A program made the translations under genes and the position numbers. Shown piece after piece: positions 51,877 to 60,424 of a DNA stretch of 64,000 bases. The notes below the pieces were generated by a model. It did not search any database, had not been told where the DNA came from, and saw nothing but the letters and a program-made list of their open reading frames with translations. The first letter of the stretch is position 1. Every line of letters starts with the position of its first letter. Origin of the DNA: Trebonia sp963734665 (GTDB lineage: Bacteria; Actinomycetota; Actinomycetes; Streptosporangiales; Streptosporangiaceae); assembly GCA_963734665.1 (NCBI GenBank), contig CAVTIR010000013.1, forward strand, positions 310,001-374,000, read 5' to 3'.

Positions 51877-53142
51877 TCATGGCCTGCGTACGACCACGGT
51901 GCCAACGATCCGGTCGGCGAAGGTGCGGCCCGTGGCCAGGCCGGTGAGCCAGCCCGCGCACACGGGCAGGGTGTCAAGGACGTGCAGGACGCGCCGGTAC
52001 ATTCCGGTGCCGCCGCCGGTGAACTCCCCGGTGCCGGCGCGGATGGTGTAGAGGCCAAACAATGCCTTGCCAATCGACTGCCCGGTGAGGCCTTCGAGGA
52101 GTCCGTTGAAAAGGAGGTAAACCGGCACCATTGAGATCGTAAATGGGTCGGTGAGTACGGTGGCAGGGCCGAAGAGGAATAGCAGCGCCACCCACGGCCC
52201 GTAGTCGAAGGCCCCCGCGAGGAAACGGCGCCTGGTGCCGGCGGGCGGGTAGGTGAGGAGCGTCGCGGCGTCCGGCGGGGTCCTGGCCCGCATGGAGTGG
52301 CGCCACCTCCGGAAGGGTCGCCGCCGGTGATATGCCGCACCGTCTAGATCGGCTTCCTGGCCCGCCATGTCCCGCGCTATCTCGCCGAGGTTCCTCTGGG
52401 CGGCCGCGTCCGTGGGGTCGAGGCTTACCACCACCCGGAACTCGGCCTCCGCCTCCGCGTACCGCTTAGCGTCCCACAGGACGCAGCCCAGGCCCCTGTG
52501 AGCGTCCGTGTTGCCGGGATCGCAGCCGATCGCCTCACGGAAGGCCGCCTCGGCCTCGGCATTCTTTTCCTGATCGACGCAAGCTAGGCCCAGCCCGCTG
52601 TGGGCGTTCGAATGGCCGGGATCGGCGCGTATGCCATCACGGAACGCGATCTCCGCCTCGCTATGCAGTCCCTGACTGCGCAGCAGGTTCCCGAGGTTGG
52701 TTGGCGGCCAGGGATCGTCGCTGTTAAGCCGCATCGCCTCCCGGTATCCGGCTTCGGCTTCCGCCGTTTTGCCGACGTTTTCCAGCACGATGCCCAGGCC
52801 GTTATGCGCGTTGAACTCTTCGGGATCCAGCCGGATGGCCTCGCGGAACTCGGCCTCCGCCTCGATGTTCCGAGCAAGGCTCCACAGCGCCCAGCCAAGG
52901 CCCTCGTGGGACGCGGCGCGGGCATGGTCCAGGCGAATGGCCTCGCGGAGCTCGGCCTCGGCCTCGGCGTACCGCTTGACGCGGACGAGCAACCCGCCGA
53001 GCGCGGTGTGCGCGCCCGGATCGTCAGGGTCGTGGCTGATGGCCTCGCGGTAGGCCGCCTCGGCCCCGGCGTCATCGCCCTGCGCGGATAGCTTGTCGCC
53101 CTCGACGATCAAGTCGAGGTGCAGGTCAGTAGGCTCTTTCAT
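51877..53142 (-). CDS. TPR protein fused to an RDD membrane domain
   Basis: Protein of 421 aa from ATG 53142, with a G-rich ribosome site. Residues 1-245 contain about seven tetratricopeptide repeats, each with an A(E)AEAEFREAIRLDP-type core. The C-terminal part is an RDD domain (RRRFLAGAFDYGPWVALLFLF, then VYLLFNGLLEGLTGQSIGKALFGLYTIRAG and ATGRTFADRIVGTVVV) with two to three helices. TPR-RDD fusions suggest a membrane-tethered scaffold. It lies next to the Ser/Thr kinase on the same strand, about 106 bp upstream, so a functional link is possible. Confidence 0.88.
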   Translation of the reverse strand: MKEPTDLHLDLIVEGDKLSAQGDDAGAEAAYREAISHDPDDPGAHTALGGLLVRVKRYAEAEAELREAIRLDHARAASHEGLGWALWSLARNIEAEAEFREAIRLDPEEFNAHNGLGIVLENVGKTAEAEAGYREAMRLNSDDPWPPTNLGNLLRSQGLHSEAEIAFRDGIRADPGHSNAHSGLGLACVDQEKNAEAEAAFREAIGCDPGNTDAHRGLGCVLWDAKRYAEAEAEFRVVVSLDPTDAAAQRNLGEIARDMAGQEADLDGAAYHRRRPFRRWRHSMRARTPPDAATLLTYPPAGTRRRFLAGAFDYGPWVALLFLFGPATVLTDPFTISMVPVYLLFNGLLEGLTGQSIGKALFGLYTIRAGTGEFTGGGTGMYRRVLHVLDTLPVCAGWLTGLATGRTFADRIVGTVVVRRP

Positions 53143-53379
53143 CGCAATCCCCCCGCGCGGACATAGCGGGATAACTCGTTCTGATTCGACCTTCAGAACA
53201 TAGCGCGCATGGCACTCGCCCGGTGTCATTACCGGTGAATTCTGGCTACGGGATGTGGCCGATTGCTGACATGCCGCTTAGAACCCGCAGCGGTTAGCCC
53301 GCAGGGTTGGGCGTCGGCCGCGCTCTAGAACCCTGGGGACCGGTAACGAAGTGCGGCTGCCGTGTTAGGTAGCCGATGC

Positions 53380-54135
53380 CTAGCGTGGCGTGCGGTCGGC
53401 TCGCCAGCAGGTTGAGCGCATCGGGATCTCGACCATCCCGTCCGCGTCGGCCCGGCGCAGCAGTCCTTCGCGGGCGCGGGTTAGTCCGGCCGACCGGTCC
53501 GTTTCGCCGGCCGTGATGATGCCGCTGTAGGTGGCCATCCAGTCGACGGCGTCGTCTACCGTCATGGTCCGGGCGAACGTGAAGGAGGCGCTCGCGATGT
53601 TCTCAAACGGCGCGTTCTCGGGGAGCGTGACCCCGTGCCGGCGGCGCGGCCGGGCACCGTCGTCCTCCGCGGGCCGCGGGCTGCGGAGCCTGTCGAGTTC
53701 GGCTACCCAGTCGGCCCGGCGGTCGCGGCTCGTCAAGATCACGCCCAGCCGGCCGCCGTCGCGCAGCACGCGGGCGATCTCGGGGACGGCCAGGACGGGG
53801 TCGAGCCAGTGCCATGCCGAGGAGACGAATACCCCGTCCGCGCTCGCGTCAGGAACCGGGATGGCCTCACCCCGGCCCGCGATGGCACGGACACCCGGTG
53901 ACCGGGCCGCCAGCACGGCGCGCATCCTGTCGTCCGGCTCGACGGCGATGACCTGCCCGGCTCTGCGCTGCAGCGCGCGGGTGAAAAGTCCCGTGCCGGC
54001 GGCGAGATCGACCGCGGTCGCGCAGTCCGACGGGACAAGCCAGTCGAGTGCCTCGTCCGGCGGGCCGGGGCGCACCCGGTCGTAATCGTCCGCCACTTGC
54101 CCGAATGAGGTCGCGCGCGCTTCACCAGCATCCAC
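53380..54135 (-). CDS. Class I SAM-dependent methyltransferase
   Basis: Methyltransferase of 251 aa. The start resembles UbiE/TAM-type enzymes: FGQVADDYDRVRPGPPDEALDWL, motif I TAVDLAAGTGLFTRAL (about 40-55), motif II VIAVEPDDRM, then FVSSAWHWLDPVLAVPEIARVLRDGGRLGV. The HWLD segment is typical of small-molecule methyltransferases related to trans-aconitate methyltransferase. The gene stands alone; the substrate is unknown. Confidence 0.9.
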   Translation of the reverse strand: MDAGEARATSFGQVADDYDRVRPGPPDEALDWLVPSDCATAVDLAAGTGLFTRALQRRAGQVIAVEPDDRMRAVLAARSPGVRAIAGRGEAIPVPDASADGVFVSSAWHWLDPVLAVPEIARVLRDGGRLGVILTSRDRRADWVAELDRLRSPRPAEDDGARPRRRHGVTLPENAPFENIASASFTFARTMTVDDAVDWMATYSGIITAGETDRSAGLTRAREGLLRRADADGMVEIPMRSTCWRADRTPR

Positions 54136-54367
54136 GCCCGCAAGCTAGCAGATGCGTGTCTGCGCGCGGGCGGCCGACCCGACCAGCGCCGCCGCAGCGG
54201 CAAACGGCTCGCAGCCCGCGGGGTTTGCGCGGAAACTCGATGGTGATCTGCGCGTTCATCTGCCGGGTCCGGCCGTTAGAGCGCGAGCCGAAAGCACACC
54301 GCTCCGAGGATTATCACGGAAATCCGCATTGTTCGGAAATTCCGCACCTGCCACGCGACACCGGCTC

Positions 54368-55287
54368 TCATGCCCGGTTGAGGAAAGCGTCGATCTCGGC
54401 CCGGCTGGGTGCGGTGGCCGGGCCGTTTCGCTGGACGGAAAGGGCGGCCGCAGCGTTGGCGCGGTATGCGGCTGATGTCCAGGGCCGTGCCGCGCAGCAG
54501 TTCGGCGGCGAGCACGCCGCAGTGGGTGTCGCCGGCGCCGTTGGTGTCCACGGCCTCGACGGGGAACCCTCCGATGCGGCGGATCTCACCCTCGAAGGCG
54601 AGAACGCATCCGTCGGGACCATCGCGGACGACCACCGCCGCGCCAGCGGTGAGCCGCCCGGCGATTTTCAGAGCGGCCGCATCGCTGCTGTCGCTGCCTG
54701 ACAGCACGCGGGCCTCGGTCGCGTTGCAGCTGAGCACCGCGAAACCGGGGAGCAACGCCTCCAGCACCCCGCCAGGGATCTCGGCGGCCAGCGGTCCCGG
54801 GTCGAAGAGCACACGCGCAGCTATGCCCGGTAGCCAGCCGAGCAGCGCGGCCCGGTTCGCCTCGTGCATCAGGCTGTAACCGGTGACGTACACAAGGTCG
54901 GCCGGGGTGACGGATACCGAGGCGAGCTGCTCCGGGCGTCGCCAGGCCCTCCGCCCCGGTGGACGTCACGAACGTGCGCTCGCCCTCGTCGTCCACCATT
55001 ACCACGCAGACGCCCAGGTCCTCGTCGGGCGCGGGCCGCTGGGCGAGCGCGATGCCTTCGGCGGCCAGCGCGGCGCGGGCCTGGTCGCTGAACCGGCCGC
55101 TCCCGTAAGCCCCGGCGTAGGTGACGGTGGCTCCGGAACGGGCAGCGGCGACCATCACATTGAACCCGCCGCCTGGCGTCAGCTCGGTGTCGCGCGCCAG
55201 CACATCACCACCGCGTTCGGGCAGCGCGGGTACCCGCATCACCAGGTCCATGAGGACCTGGCCGGTGTGGATCAGCCGGCCGCTCAC
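54368..55287 (-). pseudogene. PfkB-family carbohydrate/nucleoside kinase with two frameshifts
   Basis: Three consecutive frames together give a complete PfkB (ribokinase-type) kinase of about 305 aa. Frame 1 (from 55287): HTGQVLMDLVMRVPALPERGGD, then LTPGGGFNVMVAAARSGA and GEG-like DDEGERTFVTSTGAEG. It shifts near 54930 into EQLASVSVTPADLVYVTGYS, which continues to DTNGAGDTHCGVLAAEL with the catalytic Asp of the GAGD motif. A second shift near 54470 gives AYRANAAAALSVQ and the natural end AEIDAFLNRA. Both offsets fit one extra base each. The start overlaps the NCS1 permease stop by 4 bp, so it is the last gene of the GntR operon. Confidence 0.8.
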
Positions 55288-56790
55288 GGCGCCGGCACCT
55301 CCGCAGCGGTCGCCCGCCGCACCGGAACGTCAGTCCGCCGTGCCCCGCCGAGTGCCGCGTACACCCCGGCCGCGACGACGAAGGTGATCACCCAGCCGAG
55401 TCCGTTGGTCCCCAGCCACGTGTGGGCGAACACTCCGGCGAACCAGGCGTCATCACTACTGGTCCCGGCGGTGGTGAACAGGTACCCCGAGACGATCGCC
55501 AGCGCCCAGGCGGCCACGGCGCGCGGCTCGATTCCGGCGCGGTACCAGTACCCGCTGCGGCGGCTCATGTCCATCAGCGCGACGGGATCGTAGCTTTGGC
55601 GCCGCAGCATGTCGACGACGAAGACGCCGACCCACGCGGTGATCGGGATGGCCAGCAGGCTGATGAACGCGACAAACGGGGTGTAGAAGCTACCCGCGAC
55701 CAGCATGAAGTAGAGCGAGCCGAAGAAGGTGACGACCACGTCCACGACCACGGCGTACACGCGCTTGATCCGGACCCCGAGCGTCAACGTGGTGAGTCCG
55801 GCCGAATAAACCGACAGGTGGTTGGACAGCAGCAGCCCGCCGAACGCGGCGATCAGGTAGGGAACGGCCACCCATGCCGGCAACAGCGCCCGGATCGCAG
55901 CGACCGGGTTGCTGGCCGTCGCGAGCGAGGGGTCACTCGCGGAAAGCAGTCCGCCGAGGGAGATCAGCAAGATCAGCGGGATGCCCGCGCCCGCGGCCGC
56001 GGAGGCGACCAGGGACCCGGCGCGAACCTTCGGGGCCTGGTACCGGGACATGTCGGCGGAGGCGTTGGCCCAGCCGATACCGGTACCGGCCGCGATCACG
56101 CCCACACCCGCGATCATTACGCCCGCCGATGCCGGCGGCGCCGAGCCGACGGCGTGCCAGTTGACCCTGGTCACCAGGGTGATCATGACCACGATGTTGA
56201 ACGCGCCGAACACCCAGGTCGCCCACCGTTGCACGGCCACCAGCACCTTGTGCCCGAGTCCTGACACCACCACCGTGCAGATGATGAAGATGGCGATGCA
56301 CGCGATGGTCAGCGCCGGCACGGACTTCGCGGTCGAACTGGTGCCGAACATGATCGAGAACAGCGACAACAGGGCGAAGGCAGCGGTGGTCGTGTTCACC
56401 GTCTCCCAGCCGAGCCTCGACGCCAGCGAGACGAGCGTTGGCCCGGCGTTGCCGCGCACCCCGAACACCGCCCGAGAACAGCGTCAGCCCGGGCGCGCCC
56501 CCGCGCCGCCCGGCGATCGACACCGCGCCGACGATCGCGAACGAACCCACCGAGCCGATCACCGCCACTACGGCCGCCTGCCAGAAGGCGAGTTTCTCAA
56601 TACCGACCAGCGTGGCCCCGAGCGGCAACGCGAGAATCGAGATGTTCGCGGCGAACCACACCCAGAACAGCTGCATCGGATGACCAGACCGCTCGGACTC
56701 GGGGACCGGTTCGATCCCTCGGGTCTCCAGCGCCCTCTTCTCTGGCATCGGCGTCGCGGCAGCAGCGGACGTCGTTGTCGTGCTCGACAT
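55284..56790 (-). pseudogene. NCS1-family nucleobase/nucleoside permease with one frameshift
   Basis: Purine/pyrimidine cation symporter of about 500 aa when repaired. ATG 56790 has GGAGGGATC upstream. The first frame gives HPMQLFWVWFAANISILALPLGA and GAPGLTL; after one extra base at about 56477-56478 the second frame continues SRAVFGVRGNAGPTLVSLASRLGWE to the natural stop at 55284. Substrate-helix patterns include GIGWANASADMSRY and LSVYSAGLTTLTLGVRIKR. The 1507-nt span is one base longer than a whole number of codons, which fits a single insertion. Confidence 0.82.
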
Positions 56791-56798
56791 GATCCCTC

Positions 56799-57818
56799 CT
56801 AGTAGCGATGGCGGAGTTCGAGCAACCCATCGACGATGGGTTCCAGCCGCAGGTCGTTGACCCGCCGTACCTGCGCGACCAGATCGGTCGGCAGCCCGGA
56901 CAGACCGTGATGGGCGCCGAGGATCGCGCCGGCGATCGCGGCGATCGTGTCGGTGTCGCCGCCCAGCCCGGCGGCCGCGGTGAGCACATCGATCGGCGAG
57001 GAACCCAGCGCCTCCACGAGCGCGAACGCCGCGACCACGGATTCCTGCGCCGCGACGGACGTGCCCACGACCGCATAGACCGCGCCGCCGACCACGCCGC
57101 CGCGATCGCCGCCGCTGAGACCGTCGCCGAGACCTCGAACCCAGCGGCGGGCCCACCTGATGCGCGCCGCGATCTCGCCGCCCGCGCACCAATAGCCACG
57201 GCGGCCGCCCTCGTCGGCGGCGCGTTCGGCCAGGTCCAGCGCAGTGGGCAGGTCGGCGCCGTCGATAGCCGCGGAGACGGCCGCGGCTACGGCGGCGGCC
57301 GCCGCGATGCCAAGGTTCGTGTTATGCGTGATCTCGCTGGCGGCGGTCACCGCCTCAACCAACTGCTCAAGGTCCGGTGGGGTGGCAATCGCGACCGGCG
57401 TGATCCGCATGGCCGCGCCGTTCGTCGTTCCCGTGCGCCCCGCCTCCTCGGGAGGCGTGCCGTTGCCGAGCAGCTCAAGCGCGCGTTTGGTGGACGGGCC
57501 AAGCAGGTCCGACGAGCCGCGGCGCGCCACGTCCGCCTCCCAGTCCAGCAGCGCCTTGGCGAACACCTCCGGTACGACCCGGCCGCCACCGCGGATGAGC
57601 AGCTGGGCCAGCAGCATGGCCTGCTCCGTGTCGTCGGTGATCGATCCGGCGGGCATGCCCGGCGCGATGGGCTGGTCAGCCACCGCGTCACGCAGCGTGC
57701 GGATCGGGCCGTAGCGGCGCGCGATCTCCGCACGCGACATCGATTGCGTCGGCATGCCGAGGGCGTCGCCTAGAGCCAGGCCGTAGAAGGCGCCGAGCGC
57801 CCGGTCCCGGGTGCTCAC
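56799..57818 (-). CDS. ADP-ribosylglycohydrolase-family protein
   Basis: Mg-dependent N-glycosidase fold (ARH/DraG family), 339 aa. It begins DRALGAFYGLALGDALGMPTQ and has the first metal motif TDDT at 61-64 (GSITDDTEQAM) and the second in LGGDTDTIAAIAGAILGA near residue 290. The fold cleaves N-ribosyl bonds of ADP-ribosylated proteins or small ribosides. Here it lies between a nucleobase-type permease and a PfkB kinase, so a free nucleoside or riboside substrate is more likely than a protein. It overlaps the GntR gene by 4 bp. Confidence 0.93.
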   Translation of the reverse strand: MSTRDRALGAFYGLALGDALGMPTQSMSRAEIARRYGPIRTLRDAVADQPIAPGMPAGSITDDTEQAMLLAQLLIRGGGRVVPEVFAKALLDWEADVARRGSSDLLGPSTKRALELLGNGTPPEEAGRTGTTNGAAMRITPVAIATPPDLEQLVEAVTAASEITHNTNLGIAAAAAVAAAVSAAIDGADLPTALDLAERAADEGGRRGYWCAGGEIAARIRWARRWVRGLGDGLSGGDRGGVVGGAVYAVVGTSVAAQESVVAAFALVEALGSSPIDVLTAAAGLGGDTDTIAAIAGAILGAHHGLSGLPTDLVAQVRRVNDLRLEPIVDGLLELRHRY

Positions 57819-58513
57819 CGGTCCCCGAACGTCAGGTGGAAGCGGAAGTGTGCCGGATCGAGCAAGCTGACCACGTGCTCGATCAGCCGTCCCTGCGCAT
57901 CCGTGCTGATGCGCACGGCGCGCAGGAACGGCTCACCAGCCCCGCGCTCAAGCAGTGCGGCGGCCTCGGCGTCCAGCGACTCCAGGCCGATCCATTGCTC
58001 CCCGCCGGACGCGTGCAGGCCAGCCTCGGCCAGCGTGGCCGTCAGCGAATCGTTTACCAGGCCTCGTTCGGGCAGGTCGGCAAGGACCCCGGTGGCCGAC
58101 ACCAACGAGACCTCCAACGACACCGGTACCCCGGCTCGCTGACGACGCAGCCGACGTACCGCGATGAACTCCGCCGCCCCGTAGGCCTCGCTCAGCACGG
58201 AATCAGTGGTCCGCTCGATGCCAAGCAACACAGTGACGATCTCGAACCCGGACCTGGAAAGAGCGGTGGCCCAGCCGAGTGACTGATCCAGCGCCACGCC
58301 ATCGAACGTGACGAACGAACCCACCCCGCTCTGCGTGGCAATCAGGTCCCGCTGTGCCAGCTCGGCCAGGGCGCTGCGAACCGTCCCCCGGCTGACGTCA
58401 TACTGCCGCGCCAGCTGATTCTCACCCGGCAGCCGATCCCCCCGGGCCAGCCGCCCCGAGCGGATTTGCGCCGCGAGATCGGCGATCAGCCGGTTCCGCT
58501 TCCCGAAACCCAC
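57815..58513 (-). CDS. GntR-family (HutC/UTRA) regulator
   Basis: Repressor of 232 aa. I choose GTG 58513, preceded by AGGAG with 7-nt spacing; a longer version from ATG 58531 would place its start inside the operator. The winged helix is LIADLAAQIRSGRLARGDRLPGENQLARQYDVSRGTVRSALAELAQRDLI. The UTRA domain follows (AAEFIAVRRLRRQRAGVPVSLEVSLV to HVVSLLDPAHFRFHLTFG). It is the first gene of its operon, and a perfect inverted repeat overlaps the ribosome site region, implying autorepression. Confidence 0.93.
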   Translation of the reverse strand: MGFGKRNRLIADLAAQIRSGRLARGDRLPGENQLARQYDVSRGTVRSALAELAQRDLIATQSGVGSFVTFDGVALDQSLGWATALSRSGFEIVTVLLGIERTTDSVLSEAYGAAEFIAVRRLRRQRAGVPVSLEVSLVSATGVLADLPERGLVNDSLTATLAEAGLHASGGEQWIGLESLDAEAAALLERGAGEPFLRAVRISTDAQGRLIEHVVSLLDPAHFRFHLTFGDR

Positions 58514-58523
58514 CTGTTCGCTC

Positions 58524-58541
58524 CTGTACATACAGGTACAG
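58524..58541 (-). promoter_or_regulatory. GntR operator CTGTAC-N6-GTACAG
   Basis: Perfect 6+6 inverted repeat (58524-58529 and 58536-58541), ending 11 bp before the GTG start at 58513 and next to its AGGAG. HutC-type GntR proteins bind sites of the GT-N(x)-AC kind. A bound dimer would block initiation of the whole four-gene operon. Confidence 0.7.
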
Positions 58542-58690
58542 TACATCCATATCTACCAGCACGTCCAGGTGGGGTAACTCCAGCCGTAGATCGTTATGTT
58601 CCCTGGTCCTGGGTTGCTTGCTGCAGGGAGTGACAAGCGCGGGAGCGGCGGTTCTGCCGCTAGTGCCAGAGCGGGACCGCCGGTGGCGGG

Positions 58691-58884
58691 TTATGCGCCG
58701 CCGCGGACGGCCTGGATCTGCGTGGTCTGGGCTACCAGGCGGTCGCTGCCGTCGAACAGGCTGGTCTGTGCAGCGCCCGGGCCAGGCGCGCGACCACCCG
58801 GTCAGCGCTCGCCTCATCGACGACGACACCGAGCTGCTGTGTGAACGGCATAAGCGCGACGAGCGCGACTAGGTCAACCGGCAC
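58691..58884 (-). pseudogene. PaaI-type thioesterase remnant with internal deletion
   Basis: The N-terminus reads PVDLVALVALMPFTQQLGVV followed by DEASADRVVARLA from GTG 58884, the usual opening of hotdog-fold PaaI thioesterases. The ending QTSLFDGSDRLVAQTTQIQA then VRGGA and stop at 58691 is the usual close. About 80 residues in between, including the active-site HGG region, are missing, and the two parts are in different frames around 58775-58790. A non-functional deletion derivative. Confidence 0.6.
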
Positions 58885-58950
58885 GGGGGCAGCCTACTCG
58901 CGACCGAAAAGAATGTGACAAGCACGACCGCACAGGAAGAGGATGACCCG

Positions 58951-59613
58951 GTGGCCGAGCGCGACTGGTACGACTGGCACGCCCCCTACGACAACCCCGA
59001 CAGCGGCCTGTCCAGGCGACTGTCCTGGGTACAGGAGCAGATCCGCGCCGCACTCGACGACGCTCCGCCCGGCCCGCTCCGCGCGATCAGCCTGTGCGCC
59101 GGCCAGGGGCGCGACATCATCGGCGCGCTCGCAAGCCATCCCCGCAAAGCCGACGTGACAGCCAGGCTCGTTGAGCTTGACCCGCGGAACACGGCGTACG
59201 CCGCCCGGCAGGCCGCCGCGGCCGGCCTCGAAGGCAGCGTCGAAGTCCTGACCGCAGACGCCGCGCTCACCAGCCGTTACCAGAACATGGTCCCGGCCGA
59301 CCTGGTGCTGGCCTGCGGCTTGTTCGGCAACATGACAAACACGGACATCGAACGGACCATCGGCTACTGCGCCCAGCTGTGCGCGATGGGCAGCACCGTG
59401 ATCTGGACCCGGGGCCGCTGGGCACCGGACCTGGTCCCGCAGGTCTGCGCCTGGTTCGAGGAACGCGACTTCGAGCGGCTCTGGCTCTCAAGCCCGGACT
59501 ATCACGAGTGCGTAGGCGCCCACCGCCGCACCGCGCCGCCGGTCCCGCTTGAACTCGATGCGGTGATGTTCACCATGACCCGCCACGACCGGCGCACCGG
59601 CCCCGCCAGGTAG
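58951..59613 (+). CDS. Class I SAM-dependent methyltransferase
   Basis: Methyltransferase-like protein of 220 aa; GTG 58951 has GAGGATG upstream, GTG 58915 would add 12 residues. It opens ERDWYDWHAPYDNPDSGLSRRL, followed by motif I LRAISLCAGQGRDIIGAL and an acidic motif II in ARLVELDPRNTAYA. DLVLACGLFGNMTNTDIERTIGYCAQL is a recurrent feature of an actinobacterial group with no assigned substrate. The GNAT gene 51 bp downstream may be co-transcribed. Confidence 0.87.
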   Translation: MAERDWYDWHAPYDNPDSGLSRRLSWVQEQIRAALDDAPPGPLRAISLCAGQGRDIIGALASHPRKADVTARLVELDPRNTAYAARQAAAAGLEGSVEVLTADAALTSRYQNMVPADLVLACGLFGNMTNTDIERTIGYCAQLCAMGSTVIWTRGRWAPDLVPQVCAWFEERDFERLWLSSPDYHECVGAHRRTAPPVPLELDAVMFTMTRHDRRTGPAR

Positions 59614-59664
59614 CCCGCGATAACCGGCACCCACCATTAGCGCACACGGACCGAAGGAGACACG

Positions 59665-60363
59665 ATGACGACGGCCGCGACTGCGCTGCCACTGCTCGCG
59701 TTGCGGATCACTGCGGGCCCTGTCGAACTGCGGGGCGTCACCGACGATCTCCTTGGCCCCATTGCCGACCTCGCGCTCGACATCCACGAACCGGATTTCA
59801 TGCCGTTCTTCGGCCCCTGGTCCCTCACGTCCGCGCAGGACATGCCGCGCGTCGTGGCCCAGTACCACTGGGGCCAGCGCTCCGCCTTCTCCCCCGCGAA
59901 ATGGTCCGCCGACTTCGCCGTCTTCTACGACGGCGAGCTCGTCGGCTGCCAGGGCTTCGCCACGACGGACTACCTCATCCTGCGCACCGGCGAGACCGGC
60001 TCCTGGCTCGGCCGGAGGTTCCAGGGCCGCGGCATCGGCACGGCGATGCGCCAGGTCATCTGCGCCTTCCTCATCGACCACGTGGACGCGCAGCACATCA
60101 CGTCGGCCGCCTTCGCCGACAATCCGGCCTCCCTCGCGGTGAGCAGGAAGGCCGGCTACACCGACAACGGCTCCGAGCTATTCAACCGCACGGGCAAGCC
60201 CGCGACCCTGCGCCGCATCGTCCTCGAACCCGCCAACCTGGTCCGCTACAAGCACCCACTGACGGTGCACGGCCTCCCGGAATTCCGCAAGTCCATCGGC
60301 CTGGACACTGCTGATCAAAATCAAGACGTCTCCAGCACACCCACCTCGCCACGGAATAGCTAA
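59665..60363 (+). CDS. GNAT-family N-acetyltransferase
   Basis: Acetyltransferase of 232 aa, ATG 59665 behind GAAGGAGACACG. The RimJ/RimL-type pattern is visible: VELRGVTDDLLGPIADLA, then FAVFYDGELVGCQGF (strand 4), SWLGRRFQGRGIGTAMRQVICAFL (acetyl-CoA loop R-x2-G-x-G) and SAAFADNPASLAVSRKAGYTDNGSELF. Likely substrates are an amino group of a small molecule, antibiotic or ribosomal protein; none can be chosen. Confidence 0.93.
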   Translation: MTTAATALPLLALRITAGPVELRGVTDDLLGPIADLALDIHEPDFMPFFGPWSLTSAQDMPRVVAQYHWGQRSAFSPAKWSADFAVFYDGELVGCQGFATTDYLILRTGETGSWLGRRFQGRGIGTAMRQVICAFLIDHVDAQHITSAAFADNPASLAVSRKAGYTDNGSELFNRTGKPATLRRIVLEPANLVRYKHPLTVHGLPEFRKSIGLDTADQNQDVSSTPTSPRNS

Positions 60364-60424
60364 GACCCGCGATCTGTTGCCCGACATACTGAACGCGGCG
60401 TCCAGAAAATCGTGAAGAGGTCAG

